Of a DNA stretch of 11,444 nt, positions 6,469 to 11,444 are shown one piece after another. The position numbers and the translations under genes were made by a program. This DNA comes from Parachlamydia sp. (GTDB lineage: Bacteria > Chlamydiota > Chlamydiia > Chlamydiales > Parachlamydiaceae). The notes beneath the pieces are model-generated. The model searched no databases. It was given only the letters and a program-made list of their open reading frames with translations, and had not been told where the DNA came from. The stretch spans positions 1-11,444 of the forward strand of contig JAJTHR010000355.1 of assembly GCA_021298935.1 (NCBI GenBank), given 5' to 3'. Numbering within the stretch: the first letter of the stretch is position 1; every line of letters starts with the position of its first letter.

Positions 6469-9134
6469 TCTTTCCAATTTTTGCCAATATGGATGTCGAC
6501 TACAAGAGGGACTTTTAGTTGCATGATGCCTTCCATGGTCTTTTTTACAAGGTCTGAGGTCGATTCGATTTCTTCTTGCGGTACTTCAAAAATCAGTTCG
6601 TCATGGATTTGAAGAATCATGGAACTTTTTCTCCTATCCTCAATAATCTTTTTATCAATTTGCAGCATAGCCATTTTTATCAAATCGGCCTGGGAGCCCT
6701 GAATGGGTGTGTTGACAGCAAAGCGCTCGGCTGTCGCCCGGATCATGGCATTAGGGCTTTTAATTTCGGGCAACAGCCTTTCCCGCCCCATCATGGTCGT
6801 CGCTCGCCCGGTCATGCGTGCTTTTTCTTTGCAGCTCTCTAAAAATTCTTTTACCTTGGGATAGCGTTGGAAGTAAAGTTGGATAAAGACGGCTGCTGTT
6901 TTATTGTCGATGCCTAATTCTTGCGCCAGCCCGAAGGCCTGCTGGCCATAAATAATGCCAAAATTAACGGCTTTAGCTTGATGCCTTTGCTCTTTGCTTA
7001 CCTCTTGCAGCGCTAAGCCAAAAATGAGGGAGGCAGTAAAAGTGTGGATGTCCTCATTTTCAGTGAAGGCTGTCAGCAGGGCAGGATCCTCGCTGAAATG
7101 GGCAAGAAGGCGCAGCTCAATCTGAGAGTAGTCGGCAGCTAAAAAATTCCATCCCGGCTCTTGCGGGCGGAAGGCCTCGCGGATTTTACGCCCCACTTCG
7201 GTCCGTACGGGAATATTTTGCAAATTCGGATCCTGGCAGGCGAGACGCCCTGTCGCGGCCACAGATTGGTTGTAATTGCAATGGATGCGCTGTGTTACCG
7301 GGTATACTTCAAGAGGCAAGGTTTCCACATAGGTGGAGCGAAGTTTTTCTAAAGTGCGGTACTCTAGAAGCTTGCCTGCGATGGGATAAGCGCTTTTCAG
7401 GCTTTCGAGAACATCTGCATTAGTGGACAGGCCGGTCGCTGTTTTTTTCGGCGCCTTGATCCCCAGTTTGGAAAATAAAATTTGGCTCAGCTGTTTAGGG
7501 GAATTCAGGTTAAAAGGCTCCCCCGCCATTTCAAAAATCGCTTTCTCGAGCGTCTGTATTTCGCATCCGATCTCCTGTCCCACCTTTTGTAAAAAGGGTG
7601 TATCGACGAAAATCCCTTGCCTTTCCATCCGCGCTAAAACCTGTAAGAGGGGAAGCTCAAGGTTGTAATAAAGTTGGTTCAGCCCCCTTTCTTCGAGTTG
7701 TCTGGAAAGGCGCTGCTTCGTCCGCACAATGTAGTCGGCCTCTTCGCAGGCAAAATTGGAGACCTCCTCCAAAGGGGCCTCTTTCATGTTCAGCTGCCCC
7801 TTCCCTTTCCCGATCACTTCAGACAAAGGGGTCTTGATCTTGTCAAAAAGCTCCAGGGTTAAATGTTCCAAGGAGTGCTGGCGCAAATGGGAATTGAGCA
7901 GATAGGAAGCGAGCATTGTGTCAAAGCAAATGGTTCCAAGGCGGATGCCGTAATTTTCTAAAACGTGGCTGTCGAATTTGATATTATGGCCGTAAAAGCC
8001 GATATTTTCGTGTTCAAAAAGGGGTTTCAGCGAATTCAAGGCATTGTCGGAATTCAGGCTATTATTGAGAGGAATGTACCAGGCTGTCGAGGGATCAACG
8101 GCCAATCCAATTCCTACAATTTCCGATTTGATTGGGTTGGGATGGGTCGTTTCAATGGTTAGGGCAATTTCTGTCTGCTTTGATAAATGTTCAACGAGTG
8201 CCTTAAGGGCATCTTCATCATTGACAAGGGTGTAAGAGGTTTTTTCAATTTCCGCCGGGACATCTAAAACAGATGCTTGCGGAATTTCCAGTTCTTTGAT
8301 TAAAGAGAAAAAGCTCATTGATGCATAGAAATCCTTAAGCGCTTCCCAGGAAGGAGGTGATAGGCGGTAGAACTCATCCTGCTCAGGGATGATGACGGAA
8401 AGGTCGATTGTAACCAGCTGTCGGCTGAGAAGGACTTTGTCTTTTTCTTCGCGTAAGGTGTCTTGTTTTTTCTTGCCCGAAACCTCATCCGGATGATCGA
8501 GAAGGTAGTCAAGGGTCTTAAATGTGCCCAATAGGTCTGCGGCAGTTTTGGGGCCGAATCCTGATAAGCCAGGAATGTTATCCGAGGCATCACCGGTAAT
8601 GGCCAAATAATCGATTATTTGCTCAGGCCTGACTCCAAATTGATTCTCAACACCTTCAGGATTTAAAATAAGATTTTCCTTGAAGGTATTAAGGATCCAT
8701 GTGCGCTCTGTGACAAGCTGGCACATGTCTTTGTCGCTCGTGCAAAGGTATGTTATTGATTGATGGTTTTCCGCCCACTTGGCGACAGCTCCCATTGTAT
8801 CGTCAGCTTCCACATCGGGGATCATCAATTCAGGGATTCCCATCAACTGGCAAAAATACTGCGCCCTCAAAATCTGATGGAGAAGGTCTTTTGGCATTTC
8901 CTTCCTGTTGGCTTTATAATCGGGAAAGAGGGCCGTCCGCTTCTTTGCATTATTCGGTCCATCAAAAACAGCCACCAAATGCGTCGGGGCAAAATCTTTT
9001 ACGAGCTTCATCACCGAACGGATGAAGCCGAATAAGGCATTCGTCGACTCTCCTTTTTGGTTAGTCATGTGCCTGATGGCAAAATAGGAGCGGTAGATAT
9101 AGCCTGAAGCATCTAAAATAAAAAGTTTATCCAT
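6462..9134 (-). CDS. polA: DNA polymerase I
   Basis: The 890-residue protein has the full three-domain layout. The 5' nuclease (1-290) keeps its acidic motifs: FILDASGY, VAVFDGPNN, VEADDT (108-113), TSDKDM (133-137 region) and the helix-hairpin-helix GDASDNIPGLSGFGPKTAAD. The 3'-5' exonuclease region (about 300-490) is complete in length but has T326 where E. coli has D355 and E465 where it has D501, while E328 and D388 are kept; Y497 is F461. The polymerase has motif A LAADYSQIELR (D668), motif B KAVNFGIIYG (K721, F725, Y729) and motif C LQIHDELIFE (D845, E846), all intact. It therefore should fill gaps and remove RNA primers, with weakened proofreading. It is the first gene of the operon. 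No clear Shine-Dalgarno precedes the ATG, though the start MDKLFILDASGY is the family standard. Confidence 0.97.
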   Translation of the reverse strand: MDKLFILDASGYIYRSYFAIRHMTNQKGESTNALFGFIRSVMKLVKDFAPTHLVAVFDGPNNAKKRTALFPDYKANRKEMPKDLLHQILRAQYFCQLMGIPELMIPDVEADDTMGAVAKWAENHQSITYLCTSDKDMCQLVTERTWILNTFKENLILNPEGVENQFGVRPEQIIDYLAITGDASDNIPGLSGFGPKTAADLLGTFKTLDYLLDHPDEVSGKKKQDTLREEKDKVLLSRQLVTIDLSVIIPEQDEFYRLSPPSWEALKDFYASMSFFSLIKELEIPQASVLDVPAEIEKTSYTLVNDEDALKALVEHLSKQTEIALTIETTHPNPIKSEIVGIGLAVDPSTAWYIPLNNSLNSDNALNSLKPLFEHENIGFYGHNIKFDSHVLENYGIRLGTICFDTMLASYLLNSHLRQHSLEHLTLELFDKIKTPLSEVIGKGKGQLNMKEAPLEEVSNFACEEADYIVRTKQRLSRQLEERGLNQLYYNLELPLLQVLARMERQGIFVDTPFLQKVGQEIGCEIQTLEKAIFEMAGEPFNLNSPKQLSQILFSKLGIKAPKKTATGLSTNADVLESLKSAYPIAGKLLEYRTLEKLRSTYVETLPLEVYPVTQRIHCNYNQSVAATGRLACQDPNLQNIPVRTEVGRKIREAFRPQEPGWNFLAADYSQIELRLLAHFSEDPALLTAFTENEDIHTFTASLIFGLALQEVSKEQRHQAKAVNFGIIYGQQAFGLAQELGIDNKTAAVFIQLYFQRYPKVKEFLESCKEKARMTGRATTMMGRERLLPEIKSPNAMIRATAERFAVNTPIQGSQADLIKMAMLQIDKKIIEDRRKSSMILQIHDELIFEVPQEEIESTSDLVKKTMEGIMQLKVPLVVDIHIGKNWKEC

Positions 9135-9192
9135 CGTAAGTGCTTAGCCTGAAATAATAAGGAAAATAAATAAGGAAGTTATGAAAAGCATA

Positions 9193-9221
9193 ATTTTAAC
9201 ATAGTGAAAAATTAATGTCAT
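9193..9221 (-). promoter_or_regulatory. Promoter for polA-coaE-rho operon
   Basis: On the minus strand ATGACA (9221-9216, five of six to TTGACA) and TAAAAT (9198-9193, five of six to TATAAT) are separated by exactly 17 bp. Transcription would start near 9186, giving an untranslated leader of about 50 nt before the polA ATG at 9134. The prediction rests on sequence match alone. Confidence 0.5.
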
Positions 9222-9228
9222 TATTCAT

Positions 9229-9258
9229 TTGATTTTTTTATTTATGTTAAGTTATTAT
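9229..9258 (+). promoter_or_regulatory. Possible promoter for the TPR gene
   Basis: TTGATT (9229-9234) and TATTAT (9253-9258) are separated by 18 bp and lie just before the TPR gene, in an AT-rich region shared with the divergent polA promoter. The -35 match is only four of six and other AT-rich hexamers nearby compete, so this is tentative. Confidence 0.35.
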
Positions 9259-9294
9259 AACACTTATTTAATAATTAATATAAGGAAGATTAAA

Positions 9295-11265
9295 ATGAAA
9301 ATCTCTTCTCTCATCCTCTCAGCCGGCTCGGCCCTTTATCAAAAAGTGAGCAGCAATCCGATTGTTGTGACAGTCGCCCTTGCGGCCCTCTCGGCTTTGG
9401 CAGTTTTAGCCCATCGAGTGTATAAAAAATATAAAGCGTCAAAACTATTGGATGAGGCTATTCAATTAACCATTGCAAATCAACTTGAAAAAGCCGATCG
9501 CTGTTTAAAAAAAGCTCTTTTGTGGGGCAATCAAGAAAAAATATTGGAAAGGTATCTGGCTGCATTGGAACAGCAAAATAGATGGGTCCATCTTCAGGCA
9601 AAAGTGGAAGAATCGTTTCCCCCTCGAAGTACTGAGGTACAGCGTCTTTATGGCCTAGCATTATGTATGCAAGGAAAATATGAACAAGCCCTTTTAAACC
9701 CTTTGCCAATTAATTTGAAAATTCAGGCTTTGCAACAGTTTTCCAGCCGCTTATTGAGTGAAAAAAAATGGAATGAAGCACAGATATATTTGAGTCAATT
9801 GGTATTAATAAAGCCGGCTGCGAGGGTGGATGGAAAGCAAGTTGAGCTGCTTTATGTAAAAGCCTTGATGGAACAAAACGAATGTGAACAAGCCGAAGAA
9901 TTTCTGGCTCGCAAGCTAACAAGGGATAGAGAGGCTTTTTATGAAAATTCTGCTTATGGGGCCTTGTATGGTATTTTGCTTCTCAACAAGGAAAAGGGGG
10001 AGGAAGCTTATCAAGTGTATTCCAACACTCTTCAACGCCATCCTGAGTGCACCCATTTATTGATTTATCAGGCAGAGGCGCAAGCATTAGCGAATCAACC
10101 GTACGATGAGAGGCACGCTCCATTGCAAGATTTCTATACTGCTATTTCGTCAGAAATTTATACTAATCGGTGTCTGCAATTGAAGAATGCCGCCATTCTA
10201 TCAAAAATGGCTGAAGTTAGACTTGAAATGTTTCCGGATGTCGCGCGCCTATATGATAACATCACACACCTTTTAACAAATGCAGTTGAAGAGACGTTCC
10301 AGGAAGACTTTCAGGAAGGGGAATTAGACCCCCTTTGGAAGGCCATGGCTTTACGCACAATGGGCGAGCCGGAGCGGGCAGAGGAAGAGCTTCAAAAAAT
10401 CTTAAGTCTCCACCCTCATCATATATATGCCACAAGGGAAATGATGCATTTAAAAGTGAGTGTATTTCTAAACAATGCGGTTAAGAAATTTCAGGAGGGC
10501 CAGCATGAAGAAGCAGAAATAAATATCCAGGGTGCTCTGATGTTAAAAGAAACGCCTATTTTGTTAAAAAATGCAGCAGAACTATATTTTCAAATGCAAA
10601 AATGGGATCGATTAAACGAAATGATTGTCAAGCTGATGGACATTGAACCGGAGGCAAAAATTAATGGTCTTAGTCTGCACGCCCTTCAAGCCCTTAGCAA
10701 TTTGAAAGAGGGGAAATTTGAAGAAGGTCGTGAAAAACTGCATGCCATTTATGAAAATCAACCGGAAGAATTCTTTTCATCTTGTTTATCCGAAACCTAT
10801 TCCTGGATTAATCTTTACCATTTTAAAGAAAATCAGGAAGAGACTTTGCAAATTTTGCAAAAAGCTTATCAGCAGAATCAATCCCTTGATATACTGACAA
10901 TGCAAATTGAAGCCATGATGCAGCTGAAACGCCCTTACGACGAAATCATCCAGCTTATTAATGAGACAAATATTTTATGCACGCATCCGATCTATTGTTC
11001 GGCTTGTAATTTGGACCATTTGACGCATTATTTCCGGTTAAAACTGGCTTATGGTCAGTCTGCAGAGGAGGCAAGGGGTGTACTTAGGGATGTTGTAGCG
11101 CATTTTCGGGCTGTTGATCCAACCGCCAAATTCGCAAAAGCCAAAGCGTTGAAGGCTTTAGGTGAAATCGCTGAAGCAAAAAGGTTATTGGAAGAAGCGG
11201 TTTTGGAAGCTGATGATTTTATGTTTCGGGAAGAGCTCCGCATAATTAACGAAATAATGGTGTAA
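9295..11265 (+). CDS. Membrane-anchored TPR-repeat protein
   Basis: From the ATG at 9295 the product has 656 residues. An in-frame TTG at 9229 would add 22 residues but lacks a ribosome binding site, while AAGGAAG (9282-9288) lies 6 nt before the ATG. A hydrophobic segment at about 22-40 (PIVVTVALAALSALAVLAH) followed by RVYKKYK suggests a single membrane anchor. The remainder is almost wholly helical with degenerate TPR-type pairs, for example about 49-80 (LDEAIQLTIANQLEKADRCL), LRTMGEPERAEEELQKILSL, KKFQEGQHEEAEINIQGAL and near the end KALKALGEIAEAKRLLEEAV. TPR arrays bind peptides or assemble complexes. Three cysteines sit close together (C562, C568, C571; CTHPIYCSAC). No enzymatic motif is visible. 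It is divergent from polA and followed after about 40 bp by an IS5-type element. It may be a lineage-specific scaffold or chaperone; the partner is unknown. Confidence 0.8.
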   Translation: MKISSLILSAGSALYQKVSSNPIVVTVALAALSALAVLAHRVYKKYKASKLLDEAIQLTIANQLEKADRCLKKALLWGNQEKILERYLAALEQQNRWVHLQAKVEESFPPRSTEVQRLYGLALCMQGKYEQALLNPLPINLKIQALQQFSSRLLSEKKWNEAQIYLSQLVLIKPAARVDGKQVELLYVKALMEQNECEQAEEFLARKLTRDREAFYENSAYGALYGILLLNKEKGEEAYQVYSNTLQRHPECTHLLIYQAEAQALANQPYDERHAPLQDFYTAISSEIYTNRCLQLKNAAILSKMAEVRLEMFPDVARLYDNITHLLTNAVEETFQEDFQEGELDPLWKAMALRTMGEPERAEEELQKILSLHPHHIYATREMMHLKVSVFLNNAVKKFQEGQHEEAEINIQGALMLKETPILLKNAAELYFQMQKWDRLNEMIVKLMDIEPEAKINGLSLHALQALSNLKEGKFEEGREKLHAIYENQPEEFFSSCLSETYSWINLYHFKENQEETLQILQKAYQQNQSLDILTMQIEAMMQLKRPYDEIIQLINETNILCTHPIYCSACNLDHLTHYFRLKLAYGQSAEEARGVLRDVVAHFRAVDPTAKFAKAKALKALGEIAEAKRLLEEAVLEADDFMFREELRIINEIMV

Positions 11266-11361
11266 CGCTTTATTCTATTTTAATCTCAAAAAGCAAATAA
11301 GACGGGCCTTGTTGCACAATAGCCTTCACGTCAAATTTGAAATAGAATGTAAATAAAAAAA

Positions 11362-11409
11362 GCATGGAGTAGTCTGTTTCTGACTAAATAAAACAAAGGC
11401 TACCCATGC
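11362..11409 (+). promoter_or_regulatory. Hairpin covering the IS5 transposase start codon
   Basis: GCATGG (11362-11367) pairs with CCATGC (11404-11409), and GTAG (11369-11372) with CTAC (11400-11403), leaving A11368 bulged: ten pairs closing a 27-nt loop. The ATG at 11406 lies inside the stem and the Shine-Dalgarno at its loop edge. A competing small hairpin TAGTC/GACTA (11370-11374 with 11382-11386) is possible. Such structures in other IS limit translation from read-through transcripts. Confidence 0.45.
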
Positions 11410-11444
11410 AAACTGAACCGACTTATCGTATCCGAAATTGGTCT
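11406..11444 (+). CDS. IS5-family transposase, N-terminal 13 codons
   Basis: Translation from ATG at 11406 gives MQTEPTYRIRNWS, which continues beyond the window. The YRIRNWS motif is the characteristic opening of a group of IS5-family DDE transposases. AAAGG (11395-11399) lies 6 nt upstream as Shine-Dalgarno. Only the N-terminus is visible, so intactness cannot be judged. The start codon is buried in a predicted hairpin. Confidence 0.75.
   Translation, partial: MQTEPTYRIRNWS

Larger units (their letters stand above)
11304..11444 (+). mobile_element. IS5-family insertion sequence, left end, truncated by window
   Basis: Bases from about 11304 read GGGCCTTGTTGCACAATAG, resembling the terminal inverted repeat of IS5-family elements (G-rich start, then TTGTTG). 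About 100 bp of leader follows, then a transposase start at 11406. The other end and any target duplication lie outside the window, so the exact boundary may shift by a base or two. The element is 38 bp past the TPR stop and oriented the same way. Confidence 0.7.

Noticed and set aside
7423..9035. Plus-strand open frames opposite polA
   Set aside because: PolA motifs cover the whole region; the frames carry no family features.
9229..9294. Upstream TTG start adding 22 residues to the TPR protein
   Set aside because: No ribosome binding site, overlaps the likely promoter, and AAGGAAG sits correctly before ATG 9295.
11266..11303. Intrinsic terminator after the TPR gene
   Set aside because: Only a 5-bp GCTTT/AAAGC pairing over a 17-nt loop, with no T-run after it.

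Overview
The window reads as chromosomal DNA from an environmental member of the phylum Chlamydiae, most likely an amoeba-associated Parachlamydiales lineage. The main reason is the minus-strand block polA - coaE - rho - small membrane protein. As I recall it, this order is also found in Chlamydia (polA, coaE/yacE, rho, then a hypothetical gene). An F-box-like protein, a large TPR protein and two insertion sequences fit the larger genomes of amoeba symbionts. The phylum call is an inference from gene order and protein style, not from a database match.

Layout. Bases 1-261 hold the 5' part of a decayed IS4-family (Tn5-like) transposase gene on the minus strand, with a nonsense codon and a frameshift. 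Next is an unrecognised 365-residue protein with one strong hydrophobic segment (328-1425, minus). An AT-rich intergenic region with a perfect TATAAT leads into a very AT-rich F-box-like gene (1570-2100, plus). A 47-bp gap made of 15-bp repeats and a 10-bp perfect inverted repeat separates it from a P-loop ATPase carrying a C-terminal nuclease-like DUF234 domain (2148-3536, plus). This gene converges, 3 bp apart, on the end of the housekeeping block.

The housekeeping block (9134 to 3540, minus) is transcribed from a good sigma66/sigma70-type promoter at 9193-9221. It encodes DNA polymerase I, dephospho-CoA kinase, transcription terminator Rho, and a membrane-anchored protein with a CxxC pair and a winged-helix-like segment. 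Gene overlaps and short gaps indicate one operon. PolA has an intact polymerase and 5' nuclease but substitutions at two of the four metal ligands of its proofreading site.

Divergently from polA lies a 656-residue TPR-repeat protein with an N-terminal membrane anchor (9295-11265, plus). Past its stop the window enters the left end of an IS5-family element (from about 11304), with the first 13 codons of its transposase at the right edge. The start codon of that transposase sits in a predicted hairpin.

The conserved core is therefore flanked on both sides by accessory material, and insertion-sequence sequence lies at both window edges. No rRNA, tRNA or CRISPR array is seen. The least explained element is the repeat-rich leader of the ATPase gene at 2105-2149.
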